64,000 nt of DNA from an uncultured Lachnospiraceae bacterium (GCA_902796005.1 CADBNF010000072.1:27508-91507), one strand, 5' to 3'. Counted from the stretch's first letter, positions 6,486 to 15,239 are shown. Notes: generated from the letters alone by a model not told the origin. Made by a program: numbers and translations.

Positions 6486-8480
6486 ATGGGCTTTCTGCCG
6501 GTAACAGCAGAAGAAATGCATAACCTGGGCTGGAAGAGGCCGGATTTCGTGTATGTGTCCGGCGATGCCTACGTGGACCATTCCTCCTTCGGGATGGCCA
6601 TTATTACCCGCGTCCTGGAATCCCGGGGCTACAAGGTGGCGGTCATCGCCCAGCCCGACTGGCGTGACGCGGAGAGCATCGCCGTTTTCGGCGAACCCCG
6701 CCTGGGTTTTCTTGTCAGCGCCGGCAACATGGATTCCATGGTGAACCACTATACCGTGAACAAAAAACGCAGGAGCAGCGACGCCTACAGCCCCGGCGGG
6801 CAGACCGGGAAAAGACCCGATTACGCTACCATTGTCTACTGCAACCTCATCAAGAGAAAATACAAAAAGGTTCCGGTACTGATAGGCGGCATCGAAGCCT
6901 CGCTGCGCCGCCTGGCCCATTATGATTACTGGCAGAACAAGCTGAAACGGTCCATCCTGCTGGATTCCGGCGCGGATATCCTCCTGTACGGCATGGGCGA
7001 GCTGGCGGTGGTACAGGTGGCGGAGGCCCTGGACAGCGGCCTTCCCCCGGAGGAAATCACCTACGTGCCCGGAACCGTCGTCAAAAGAAGGGATCTTTCC
7101 GGCCTGCCGGAGGTGATCCGCCTGCCGGACTATGCCGAGCTTGAAAAGGACCGCAGGAAATACGCGGAAAGCTTCCGCATCCAGTACAGAAATACGGATT
7201 CCGTTACAGCAAGACCTTTGGCGGAGAAATACGGGGAGAACCGGTATGTGGTGCAGAATCCCCCTTCCCGTCCCCTGACCATGCAGGAGATGGATGATGT
7301 TTACGGACTGCCCTATATGAACACCTGGCATCCTTCTTACGAAAAAGAGGGCGGCGTGCCCGCCATTGCCGAGGTGAAATTTTCCCTGACCAGCAACCGG
7401 GGATGCTTCGGCGGCTGCAGCTTCTGTGCCCTGGCCTTTCACCAGGGCAGGGCGGTGCAGGTGCGAAGCCACGAATCCCTGATTAAGGAAGCGGAAGCCT
7501 TTGTCCGGGATCCGGCCTTTAAGGGATATATCCATGACGTGGGCGGTCCCACGGCGGATTTCCGGCGGACGGCCTGCGAAAAACAGAAAAAATACGGCGT
7601 CTGCACCGACAGGCAGTGCCTCTTCCCGAAACCCTGCAAAAATCTCGTGGCAGACCATGAGGACTATGTGAGCCTTCTTCGGAAGCTCCGGGCGCTGCCG
7701 GGGGTGAAGAAGGTCTTTGTCCGTTCCGGCATACGCTTCGACTATGTCCTGGCGGACAAAAAGGATACCTTTTTAAAGGAGCTGTGCAGGTACCATATCA
7801 GCGGCCAGCTGCGGGTAGCCCCGGAGCACGTCACGGACCGGGTGCTGGCACTGATGGGCAAGCCGGAGAATAAGGTATACCGGGAATTTGCCGAACGCTT
7901 CGAACAGATCAACCGGAGCCTGAAAAAGGAGCAGTATCTGGTGCCCTACCTGATTTCCTCCCATCCGGGCTCGACCCTGGAGGACGCGGTTGCCCTGGCG
8001 GAAAGCGTGCGGGACATGGGCTACATGCCGGAGCAGGTGCAGGATTTCTATCCCACACCCTCCACCATTTCCACGGTCATGTATTATACAGGGCTGGATC
8101 CGCGGAACATGCAGCCCGTCTATACGGCTACCAACCCCCATGAAAAGGCCATGCAGCGGGCCCTCATCCAGTTCCGGAAGCCTGAAAACTACGATCTGGT
8201 CAAGGAAGCCCTGTTAAAATGCGGCCGCAGCGATCTCATAGGCTTTGATCACAAAACCTGCCTGATCCCGCCCAGAAAACCGAAAGAGGAAAAGATAAAC
8301 AGTGCGTCAGGAAAAAACAGAAACGAGCAGAAAACAGCAAAGGGCGGCAGCACCGGCCGGAAAGGCAAAGACAGCCGGACCGGACAAAAGGGCAGCAGCG
8401 CCGGCAGGACCGGACAAAAAAGATCCGCGGCCGGTAAAGGCGGAAGCACCGCGAAAAAAGCCGGTAAGGGCGGAAGATAA
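6486..8480 (+). CDS. YgiQ-family radical SAM protein
   Basis: A 664-residue protein with an N-terminal B12-binding-like region, then the radical-SAM cluster motif Cys307-x3-Cys311-x2-Cys314, and the family-typical SSHPGSTLEDA and QVQDFYPTPST blocks. YgiQ proteins are widespread, conserved and of unproven function. The last 60 residues leave the family: a Lys/Gly/Arg/Ser-rich, probably disordered tail with repeated GRTGQK and AGKGG units. That tail is encoded by DNA that also encodes the N-terminus of RlmD in another frame (8302-8480). The ATG has a weak upstream site but is only 3 bp from the preceding gene, suggesting coupling. Confidence 0.93.
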   Translation: MGFLPVTAEEMHNLGWKRPDFVYVSGDAYVDHSSFGMAIITRVLESRGYKVAVIAQPDWRDAESIAVFGEPRLGFLVSAGNMDSMVNHYTVNKKRRSSDAYSPGGQTGKRPDYATIVYCNLIKRKYKKVPVLIGGIEASLRRLAHYDYWQNKLKRSILLDSGADILLYGMGELAVVQVAEALDSGLPPEEITYVPGTVVKRRDLSGLPEVIRLPDYAELEKDRRKYAESFRIQYRNTDSVTARPLAEKYGENRYVVQNPPSRPLTMQEMDDVYGLPYMNTWHPSYEKEGGVPAIAEVKFSLTSNRGCFGGCSFCALAFHQGRAVQVRSHESLIKEAEAFVRDPAFKGYIHDVGGPTADFRRTACEKQKKYGVCTDRQCLFPKPCKNLVADHEDYVSLLRKLRALPGVKKVFVRSGIRFDYVLADKKDTFLKELCRYHISGQLRVAPEHVTDRVLALMGKPENKVYREFAERFEQINRSLKKEQYLVPYLISSHPGSTLEDAVALAESVRDMGYMPEQVQDFYPTPSTISTVMYYTGLDPRNMQPVYTATNPHEKAMQRALIQFRKPENYDLVKEALLKCGRSDLIGFDHKTCLIPPRKPKEEKINSASGKNRNEQKTAKGGSTGRKGKDSRTGQKGSSAGRTGQKRSAAGKGGSTAKKAGKGGR

Positions 8481-9630
8481 GAAGAACGGGCTGCCTCTTT
8501 GCCCCATCCGGAAAAAATGCGGCGGCTGTACCTACCAGGAAACGGCCTATAAAGACCAGCTGGCCGACAAGCAGAGACAGGTAAACCGCCTGCTGAAGCC
8601 CTTCGGGAAGCCCGCCGACATCCTGGGCATGGACAATCCTTTGTACTACAGGAACAAGGTGCAGCATGTCTTTTCCAGGGACCGGAAGGGAAATATCCTC
8701 GCCGGCTTTTATGAAGAGAACTCTCACCGGGTGGTGGATGCGCCGGAATGCCTTCTGGAGGACCGGAAGAGCCAGGCAATCATCCTGACGGTGAAAAACC
8801 TGCTGAAATCCTTTAAAATTACCGTATATAACGAAACCTCAGGCTTTGGCCTGCTGCGCCACGTGCTGGTGCGCAGGGGCTTTGCCACCGGGGAAATCCT
8901 GGTGGTCCTGGTGGTGACCTCGCCGGTCTTTCCCTCCAAGAACAATTTCGTCAGGGCCCTTCGGAAGGAACATCCGGAGATTACCTCGGTGGTGCTGAAC
9001 CTCAACGACAGGGATACCACCATGGTCCTGGGTGAGCGGAACATCACCCTTTACGGGCCGGGCTTTATCCGGGACAGGCTGGCGGGCTGCACCTTCCGGA
9101 TTTCCCCGAATTCCTTCTATCAGGTAAATCCCGTGCAGACGGAGAAGCTTTACAACACCGCGCTGGAATTTGCCGGCCTTACCGGTAAGGAAACCGTCAT
9201 TGACGCCTACTGCGGCATCGGCACCATCGGCCTCTGCGCGGCGAAAAAGGCGGAAAAGGTCATCGGCGTGGAGCTGAACGCCGACGCGGTAAAGGATGCG
9301 GCGCAGAATGCCAGGGAAAACCGCATCGACAATGCCCGCTTTTACCAGGGCGACGCCTCGGACTTCCTGAATGACATGGCCGAAAGAGGCGAGAAGGCGG
9401 ACGTGGTCTTCCTGGATCCGCCAAGATCCGGCAGCACGGAGAAATTCCTCTCCTCCGCCGTCACCCTTTCCCCCTCCCGCATCGTCTATGTTTCCTGCAA
9501 TCCGGAAACCCTGGCCAGGGACCTGAAGCAGCTGGTCTCCTCCGGCTACCGGGTGCAGAAAATTCAGCCCGTGGACATGTTTCCCTTTGCCGGCCACCTG
9601 GAGGCCGTGGTGTTATTAGTATCAGTATGA
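8302..9630 (+). CDS. rlmD: 23S rRNA (uracil-C5)-methyltransferase, RlmD/RumA type
   Basis: SAM-dependent uracil-C5 methyltransferase of the RumA family acting on 23S rRNA (U1939 in E. coli). Four cysteines expected to hold a [4Fe-4S] cluster are Cys67, Cys73, Cys76 and Cys150. DAYCGIGTIGL is the SAM site and VSCNPETLARDL carries the catalytic Cys. The usual N-terminal TRAM domain is absent; residues 1-60 are a low-complexity Ala/Lys/Pro/Arg tail. The GTG start at 8302, with AGAGGA about 11 nt upstream, is the only plausible start before Cys67, and it makes a 179-bp overlap with ygiQ. The stop overlaps the next start (ATGA). Confidence 0.9.
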   Translation: MRQEKTETSRKQQRAAAPAGKAKTAGPDKRAAAPAGPDKKDPRPVKAEAPRKKPVRAEDKKNGLPLCPIRKKCGGCTYQETAYKDQLADKQRQVNRLLKPFGKPADILGMDNPLYYRNKVQHVFSRDRKGNILAGFYEENSHRVVDAPECLLEDRKSQAIILTVKNLLKSFKITVYNETSGFGLLRHVLVRRGFATGEILVVLVVTSPVFPSKNNFVRALRKEHPEITSVVLNLNDRDTTMVLGERNITLYGPGFIRDRLAGCTFRISPNSFYQVNPVQTEKLYNTALEFAGLTGKETVIDAYCGIGTIGLCAAKKAEKVIGVELNADAVKDAAQNARENRIDNARFYQGDASDFLNDMAERGEKADVVFLDPPRSGSTEKFLSSAVTLSPSRIVYVSCNPETLARDLKQLVSSGYRVQKIQPVDMFPFAGHLEAVVLLVSV

Positions 9631-10259
9631 ATCGAAAACTAACCGTAAAGCGGCTTATCGTATATCTGGCCGGCATGGTCATCCTGGCCTTCGGCCTTAC
9701 CCTGAATACAAAAACATCCCTCGGTGCAAGCGCGATTTTATCCCTGCCCTTTACCATCTCCGAGGTCTTCGGGCTGAATTTCGGCAACATGACGCTTGTC
9801 TTTTACGTGGCGATGGTTGTCGTGCAGCTTTTCCTGGTAAAGGGAAATGTGCTGAAAATCCTGCTGCAGATACCGCTTTCCCTGGTATTTACCAGGTTTA
9901 TCAACCTTTTCAAGGCGGTTATTCCCTATCAGAGCAGCCAGCTGGCGCTGAATATCCTGGTGGCGCTTATCGCCATCTGCCTGACCGCCCTCGGGATCGT
10001 CATGACGGTCAATACGGACCTCATCCCTAATCCCGGCGACGGCTTTGTGAATTCGATTTCCGTAAAAAGCGGAAAAGAGCTCGGCCGTGTGAAAAACATC
10101 GTTGACCTGAGCTTTGTGGCAGTGTCCCTGGCCGTCGGCGCGGCGAAGGGAAAACCCCTGGCGGGCGTGGGCATAGGAACCGTGCTGTCCATGATCCTGG
10201 TGGGCATCGTGGTTTCCTTCTTCAATAAACGGTTCCGGGAACGGATAAGGAGCCTGTAG
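9627..10259 (+). CDS. YczE/YitT-type integral membrane protein
   Basis: A 210-residue hydrophobic protein with about five membrane segments, beginning with an LIVYLAGMVILAFGLTL helix and an SLGASAI turn, and containing a PNPGDGFV loop near residue 134. This layout matches the YczE/YyaS/YitT-like family (DUF6198 type), whose function is not known. The start overlaps the rlmD stop by 4 nt, so it is translationally coupled. The C-terminus is basic and cytoplasmic. Confidence 0.8.
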   Translation: MNRKLTVKRLIVYLAGMVILAFGLTLNTKTSLGASAILSLPFTISEVFGLNFGNMTLVFYVAMVVVQLFLVKGNVLKILLQIPLSLVFTRFINLFKAVIPYQSSQLALNILVALIAICLTALGIVMTVNTDLIPNPGDGFVNSISVKSGKELGRVKNIVDLSFVAVSLAVGAAKGKPLAGVGIGTVLSMILVGIVVSFFNKRFRERIRSL

Positions 10260-10313
10260 TACAAGCTGTATTTTCCGCCGGCCTGACAGGCGCGGGATAG
10301 AGGAAAAGCTTTC

Positions 10314-10829
10314 ATGGAATACATACATCATTATGCTTCCCCCCTGGGGGGCATCACGCAGGCCTCGGACGGTGAGAGCCTTACCGGGCTGTGGTTTGAC
10401 GGGCAGAAGCATGCCCCGGTCTTCCCCGACGAGGCGCGGGAGGAAAAGCCGCTTCCGATTTTTTCCTTGACGGATCGGTGGCTGGACCTGTATTTTGAAG
10501 GAAAAGAACCGGCTTTTATGCCGCAAATCCGCCTGCAGGGAACGCCTTTTCAGAAGGCGGTCTGGAAGCTTCTCCTGACCATCCCCTACGGACAGACCCA
10601 GACTTACCAAGAGGCCGCGGCGCGGCTTGCAAAGGAAATGGGCCGGACGAACATGTCGGCCCGGGCCGTAGGCGCGGCGGCCGGCCGCAACCCCATATCC
10701 ATCATCGTGCCCTGCCACCGGCTGGTGGGAAAGGGCGGAAAGCTGACCGGCTATGCCGGCGGCATCGAACGAAAAAAGAATCTTCTCGAAGGAGAGAGCA
10801 GTATATGCAGAAAAGATTTACCAGAATGA
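10314..10829 (+). CDS. ogt: methylated-DNA--protein-cysteine methyltransferase
   Basis: A suicide repair protein that takes the alkyl group from O6-methylguanine onto its own cysteine. The 171 residues show FQKAVWKLLLTIPYGQT, the RAVGAA helix and the VPCHR active site with its acceptor Cys, then an LTGYAGG loop. Length matches the Ogt form without an Ada regulatory domain. The start follows AGAGGAAAAGC. Its 3' end overlaps the following lipoprotein gene by 25 bp and supplies that gene's ribosome binding site. Confidence 0.95.
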   Translation: MEYIHHYASPLGGITQASDGESLTGLWFDGQKHAPVFPDEAREEKPLPIFSLTDRWLDLYFEGKEPAFMPQIRLQGTPFQKAVWKLLLTIPYGQTQTYQEAAARLAKEMGRTNMSARAVGAAAGRNPISIIVPCHRLVGKGGKLTGYAGGIERKKNLLEGESSICRKDLPE

Positions 10830-11458
10830 TACTCGCCATGGTGACGGCGGCAGCCCTGCTTCTGACCGTCTTCACCGGCTGCGACAGGAGAGGCGACGTT
10901 ATGGACGGAAGCGACATGTTCCTCGATATAAGCGAGGAATCACCGGCGTCCTCCGTTGATTCCGTATCGGTTGTAACGGAATCCGCAGTTTCGGAATCCG
11001 TCGTACCGGAAGCATCCGGCGGGGAAACCGGCCAGGTCCTGTATTTCAACACCACGGACCTCGACGACAATCCGGTATCCCTGGAGACCTATGCCGGCGC
11101 TAAGCTGTTCATGGTGAATTTCTGGGAGCCCTGGTGCGGCCCCTGCATCAGCGAGCTGCCGGCACTGGAGCAGCTGTATGAGAATTATAAGGATCAGGGC
11201 CTGGTGATCCTGGGCGTGTATTCCGACCCGGATATGCTGGAGGAAGCGATGCAGCTTCGTACGGACAACGGCCTGACCTACCCCATCCTGCACCACAGCG
11301 CGGATTTCCGGCAGTTCCCCATCCTCTACGTGCCCACTACCCTTTTTGCCGACGGGGCGGGAAATGTCCTGACGGAGGAGCCCTACATCGGTTCCCGCAG
11401 CTATGAGGACTGGGAGCAGATTGTGCTGGAACAGCTTGCGGCGGTGAACGGGGAATGA
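10805..11458 (+). CDS. TlpA/ResA-like thioredoxin-fold lipoprotein
   Basis: A 217-residue lipoprotein: a basic start, a hydrophobic stretch and a TVFTGC lipobox that would anchor Cys26 to the outer face of the membrane, then a Ser/Val-rich linker (residues 40-72) and an AhpC/TSA-Redoxin domain with WCGPC (Cys111, Cys114). TlpA/ResA proteins reduce disulfides of extracytoplasmic partners using electrons from a membrane donor. The two following genes encode a CxxC microprotein and an Fe-S membrane protein, a recurrent module in Clostridia, so these may be the donor and partner (inference). Starts 25 bp inside ogt with a GAAGGAGAG site. Confidence 0.92.
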   Translation: MQKRFTRMILAMVTAAALLLTVFTGCDRRGDVMDGSDMFLDISEESPASSVDSVSVVTESAVSESVVPEASGGETGQVLYFNTTDLDDNPVSLETYAGAKLFMVNFWEPWCGPCISELPALEQLYENYKDQGLVILGVYSDPDMLEEAMQLRTDNGLTYPILHHSADFRQFPILYVPTTLFADGAGNVLTEEPYIGSRSYEDWEQIVLEQLAAVNGE

Positions 11459-11604
11459 ACACGGGCAAAGGGAAAATGGTCCTGCGCCTTGTTCTCCTGA
11501 CCGGCGCGGTTATCCTCATCGCGGCCGGGATTGCGGTCAAGGACCCCGCAGCTGTGTGGACAAAGGCGGTAAAAATCTGCCTGGAGTGTATAGGCCTTGG
11601 ATAA
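11455..11604 (+). CDS. CD1871A-type CxxC microprotein (49 aa)
   Basis: A 49-codon gene. The protein is one membrane helix (residues 9-28) after a short basic start, then a C-terminal tail ending in ICLECIGLG, the CxxC tail that defines the CD1871A family of clostridial microproteins. Start ATGA overlaps the stop of the TlpA-like gene, and the end overlaps the next start by 8 bp, so translation is probably coupled on both sides. Function is unknown. With one helix and a dithiol it could relay electrons between the Fe-S membrane protein and the thioredoxin-like lipoprotein (inference). Confidence 0.88.
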   Translation: MNTGKGKMVLRLVLLTGAVILIAAGIAVKDPAAVWTKAVKICLECIGLG

Positions 11605-12442
11605 ACGGGAAAAATTCCGCCTGGCGGTACAGGGCATAGCCGCCCTGGTTCAGAATGCAAATTTCAAAGGCTTTTTTACCGGAAAGATCTACGAGGGCGG
11701 GGGCAAGAATTTCTGTGTCCCCGGGCTGAACTGCTATTCCTGCCCCGGTGCGGTGGCCAGCTGCCCCATCGGCGCCCTGCAGAACAGCCTGACCCGGATG
11801 CGCTTCCGGTTTCCTTACTATGTCCTCGGACTGCTCATTTTCTTCGGCATACTGCTGGGAAGGGCAGTCTGCGGCTTTTTATGCCCCTTCGGCCTGCTGC
11901 AGGATTTGCTGCATAAGATTCCCTTTCCGAAAAAAATACATACCTTCGCCGCGGACAGGAAGCTTCGGAATATCAAATATTTCGTCCTGCTGATTCTCGT
12001 GGTGATTCTGCCGGCGTGTATCAAGCTTACGCCGGTTTTCTGCGCGTATTTCTGTCCCTCGGGGACAACCTCCGGCCTTTTGCTGCTGCTGCGGGATTCC
12101 ACCCTCTGGCAGGTTATCGGCGGCCGGTTCTTCTGGAAGGTGTGCGTGCTGGCGGGCCTTGTGCTGGCGAGCCTTATGATCTGCCGGCCCTTCTGCCGGT
12201 ACCTGTGCCCCCTGGGGGCGGTCTACGCGCCTTTTAATAAAATCGCCCTGGTCCGCCTGACCCTGGACGAGGACAGCTGCATATCCTGCGGCGCCTGTGA
12301 GAGAAGCTGCCCCATGGCGGTCAATCCGGCGGAAAATCCCAACAGTACGGAATGCATCCGCTGCGGAAAATGCCTGTCCGTCTGTCCGGAGAATGCCCTG
12401 GCCTATGTTCGGCCGGGAAAAAGAAAGGAGAAGGCTGAATGA
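11597..12442 (+). CDS. NapH/NosR-like 4Fe-4S membrane protein
   Basis: A 281-residue integral membrane ferredoxin. N-terminal cysteines 40, 46, 49 and 56 come first, then three membrane regions with three CxxxCP motifs (Cys92/96, Cys149/153, Cys200/204) as in NapH, NosR and CcoG-type proteins, then two classical [4Fe-4S] ferredoxin motifs (Cys228-238 and Cys253-263). Such proteins carry electrons across or along the membrane. It starts with TTG at 11597, overlapping the CD1871A microprotein by 8 bp, with GGAG upstream. Context suggests it feeds the TlpA-like lipoprotein; the electron source is unknown. Confidence 0.88.
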   Translation: MDKREKFRLAVQGIAALVQNANFKGFFTGKIYEGGGKNFCVPGLNCYSCPGAVASCPIGALQNSLTRMRFRFPYYVLGLLIFFGILLGRAVCGFLCPFGLLQDLLHKIPFPKKIHTFAADRKLRNIKYFVLLILVVILPACIKLTPVFCAYFCPSGTTSGLLLLLRDSTLWQVIGGRFFWKVCVLAGLVLASLMICRPFCRYLCPLGAVYAPFNKIALVRLTLDEDSCISCGACERSCPMAVNPAENPNSTECIRCGKCLSVCPENALAYVRPGKRKEKAE

Positions 12443-12930
12443 GCGAAAGACTGTTTCACCCCTTCGGGCCCCTGTTCGACGAAAACAGCCGGGTACTGAT
12501 CCTGGGCTCCTTCCCTTCGGTGAAATCCCGGCAGCAGAATTTCTTCTACGGCCATCCCCAGAACCGGTTCTGGAAGGTGATTGCCGCGGTATTTGGCGAA
12601 CCGGCCCCGGCGCACGGGGATATCGAGGGAAAGAAGGCTCTTATTCTTAAGCATCATCTGGCGCTCTGGGATTCCATCGAAAGCTGCAGGATAGAAGGCT
12701 CCTCCGATGCCAGCATCAGAGAGGTCCGGGCAAATGACCTGCACCGGATCCTGGACAACTGCCGGATAGAGCGGATTTACTGCAACGGGAAGAAATCCCA
12801 CGAAATGTATAAAAAGTATATCGAACCGGCCATCGGAAGAGAGGCACAGTGCCTGCCCTCCACCAGCCCGGCCAATGCGGCCTGGTCCCTGGAGCGGCTG
12901 ACCAAAGCCTGGTCGGTCCTTCGAAGCTGA
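12439..12930 (+). CDS. DNA-deoxyinosine glycosylase (UDG superfamily)
   Basis: A 163-residue uracil-DNA-glycosylase-fold protein of the group annotated as DNA-deoxyinosine glycosylase (EC 3.2.2.15), which removes hypoxanthine and related deaminated bases. Visible blocks: LILGSFPSVKSR, the FFYGHPQNRFWK active-site segment, an IYCNG strand and the LPSTSPANA DNA-binding loop. Overlaps the upstream Fe-S gene by 4 bp (ATGA). Together with ogt it gives this operon a second DNA-base repair activity. Confidence 0.92.
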   Translation: MSERLFHPFGPLFDENSRVLILGSFPSVKSRQQNFFYGHPQNRFWKVIAAVFGEPAPAHGDIEGKKALILKHHLALWDSIESCRIEGSSDASIREVRANDLHRILDNCRIERIYCNGKKSHEMYKKYIEPAIGREAQCLPSTSPANAAWSLERLTKAWSVLRS

Positions 12931-12949
12931 CAGGCAGAAAGGGGAAAGC

Positions 12950-14335
12950 ATGCCGATACTTGCAGGATTTATGGTCCCCCACCCGCCGCTGATTATTCCG
13001 GCGGTGGGCAGAGGAGGAGAAAAACAGATACCGGAAACCACGGCGGCCTATGAGCGGGTCGGCCGGGAGATTGCGGCCCTTGCGCCGGAAACCGTCATTA
13101 TTACCAGCCCCCATGCGGTCATGTATGCGGATTATTTCCACATTTCTCCCGGACGGGAGGCAGGCGGCTCCTTCGCGGATTTTGCCGCGCCACAGGTGAA
13201 ATTTACGGAAAAGTATGATACGGAGCTGGCGGAGCGGATAGGTGCGCTGGCGGAGGCGGAAGGCTTTCCGGCGGGGCCGTTAGGCGAGCGGAAAAAGGCC
13301 CTGGACCACGGAACCATGATTCCGCTGTATTTTATACGGAAGTATTATTCGGATTTTAAAATTGTCCGCATCGGCCTTTCCGGGCTGCCGCTGACTGACC
13401 ACTACCGGCTGGGACAGCTGATTGCCAGGGCCATTGAGGAAACCGGACGGCGGGCGGTCTTTATCGCCAGCGGCGACCTTTCCCACAAGCTGCAGGCGTC
13501 CGGCCCCTACGGCTTCGCGCCGGAAGGCCCGGTCTATGACGAGCGGATCATGGAGGCGGCGGAAAAAGCGGATTTCGGGGAAATGCTGGAATTTGACGAA
13601 GCCTTCTGCGAGAAGGCGGCGGAATGCGGCCACCGCTCCTTTGTCATCATGGGCGGCGCCTTTGACGGCCTTGCGGTGAAGGCGGAAAGGCTTTCCCACA
13701 CGGACGTCACCGGGGTGGGCTACGGCATCTGTACCTTTTACCCGGCAGGACCGGCCGCAGACCGGCATTTCCTGACGGCCTTCCTGCAGAAGAAGGAAAG
13801 GGAGCTGGAGAACCGGCGAAATGAGGAGGATGCTTATGTCAAGCTGGCCCGGGCCTCTCTGGAAAGCTACGTGCTGAACCGGAAACGACTGCCGCTGCCG
13901 GCGGATCTGCCGGCGGAAATGCGCAGTACGCGGGCGGGCACCTTTGTTTCCGTGCATAAATTCGGGGCTTTGCGGGGCTGCATCGGCACCATAAGCCCGG
14001 TGATGGAAAATGTGGCGGAGGAGATTGTGGAAAATGCCATAAGCGCGGCGACGCGGGATCCCCGTTTTACCCCCATCGGCCCGGACGAACTCCCATTCCT
14101 GGAAATCAGCGTGGACGTGCTGGGAGAACCGGAGGACATCGCCTCCCCGGATGAACTGGACGTGAAACGCTACGGCGTGATTGTCACCGCCGGAAGGAAA
14201 AGGGGGCTGCTGCTTCCCGACCTTGACGGGGTGGATACGGTGGAGCAGCAGATCGACATCGCCCGGCAGAAGGCCGGCATCGGAAAAAACGAACGCTTCA
14301 CCCTGCAGCGGTTTGAGGTCATCCGGCACGTCTGA
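12950..14335 (+). CDS. AmmeMemoRadiSam protein: Memo-like dioxygenase fold fused to AMMECR1
   Basis: A 461-residue two-domain protein. Residues 1-265 resemble the class III extradiol dioxygenase/Memo fold (VPHPPLIIP, TSPHAVMY, FIASGDLSHKL). Residues 285-461 are an AMMECR1 domain (KFGALRGCIGTI and DPRFTPI blocks). Memo, AMMECR1 and a radical-SAM enzyme recur as the AmmeMemoRadiSam system, whose reaction is unknown. Here two parts are fused and the radical-SAM partner follows after 40 bp. Fusion argues that the two domains act on the same substrate. The ATG follows AGAAAGGGGAAAG. Confidence 0.93.
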   Translation: MPILAGFMVPHPPLIIPAVGRGGEKQIPETTAAYERVGREIAALAPETVIITSPHAVMYADYFHISPGREAGGSFADFAAPQVKFTEKYDTELAERIGALAEAEGFPAGPLGERKKALDHGTMIPLYFIRKYYSDFKIVRIGLSGLPLTDHYRLGQLIARAIEETGRRAVFIASGDLSHKLQASGPYGFAPEGPVYDERIMEAAEKADFGEMLEFDEAFCEKAAECGHRSFVIMGGAFDGLAVKAERLSHTDVTGVGYGICTFYPAGPAADRHFLTAFLQKKERELENRRNEEDAYVKLARASLESYVLNRKRLPLPADLPAEMRSTRAGTFVSVHKFGALRGCIGTISPVMENVAEEIVENAISAATRDPRFTPIGPDELPFLEISVDVLGEPEDIASPDELDVKRYGVIVTAGRKRGLLLPDLDGVDTVEQQIDIARQKAGIGKNERFTLQRFEVIRHV

Positions 14336-14375
14336 GACCTCCGTGGGGCAGGGAAAGACAGACAGGAGAGAAACT

Positions 14376-15236
14376 ATGGCAATTTGTGATGTATGCTTCC
14401 GGCATTGCCGGATACCCGAGGGCGGCACCGGCTTCTGCGGGGGCAGGGCCTGCAGGGGCGGGGAGATTTACCCGAAAAACGCCGGACGGCTGACGGCCCT
14501 GGCCCTGGATCCGATAGAGAAGAAGCCCCTGGCCCGCTTTTTTCCCGGAAGCCGTATCCTTTCCGCGGGCAGCTACGGCTGCAACCTGCGCTGCCTGTTC
14601 TGCCAGAATGCGGAAATTTCCTGGTCGGAGGAGGCCTTTGCCCTCCGGACAAAAACAAAATACGTTTCGCCGGAGGAGCTTGCCCAGGCTGCGGCCAGCT
14701 ACCGGAAGGCCGGCAATATCGGCCTGGCCTTTACCTATAACGAGCCCCTCATCAGCTGGGAGTACGTCCGGGATACGGCGAAACTGGTGAAGGAGGCCGG
14801 GATGAAAAACGTCCTGGTCACCAACGGCTGTGCAGAACTTCCTGTTCTGGAGGCCCTGGCCCCTTATATCGACGCCATGAATATTGATCTGAAGGGCTTT
14901 ACGAAGCGGTATTATGAGGAAATCTGCGGCGGAAGCCTGGAAATGCTGAAGGCCTTTATAGAAAGGGCGGTGCAGGTCTGCCATGTGGAGCTTACCTGCC
15001 TGGTTGTGCCCGGGGAAAATGACGGGGAAGAGGAGATTAAGGAGATGACCGGCTGGATTGCCGGCCTTCGGAATGGGGAAGGGGCGGTCATCGGACCGGA
15101 TATTCCGCTGCATATTTCGCGGTTTTTCCCCCGCTTCCATATGACGGACCGGCCTGCGACGCCGGTGGAGACGGTTTACCGGCTGGCGGACGCCGCACGG
15201 GAAACCCTCCATTACGTCTACACGGGAAACTGCTGA
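14376..15236 (+). CDS. amrS: AmmeMemoRadiSam radical SAM enzyme
   Basis: A 286-residue radical SAM protein. Four cysteines in the first 30 residues (CDVCFRHC and FCGGRAC) precede the cluster motif Cys69-x3-Cys73-x2-Cys76. The family pattern AFTYNEP and an NIDLKGF strand follow. It resembles pyruvate formate-lyase activating enzymes and is the third component of the AmmeMemoRadiSam set. ATG 14376, behind GACAGGAGAG, is chosen over an upstream in-frame start that lies inside the preceding gene. It is the last gene before the terminator. Confidence 0.93.
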   Translation: MAICDVCFRHCRIPEGGTGFCGGRACRGGEIYPKNAGRLTALALDPIEKKPLARFFPGSRILSAGSYGCNLRCLFCQNAEISWSEEAFALRTKTKYVSPEELAQAAASYRKAGNIGLAFTYNEPLISWEYVRDTAKLVKEAGMKNVLVTNGCAELPVLEALAPYIDAMNIDLKGFTKRYYEEICGGSLEMLKAFIERAVQVCHVELTCLVVPGENDGEEEIKEMTGWIAGLRNGEGAVIGPDIPLHISRFFPRFHMTDRPATPVETVYRLADAARETLHYVYTGNC

Positions 15237-15239
15237 AAT

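Noticed and set aside
6303..7658. 451-codon minus-strand open frame
   Set aside because: Antisense to the UroD-type gene and ygiQ; no motif or start signal.
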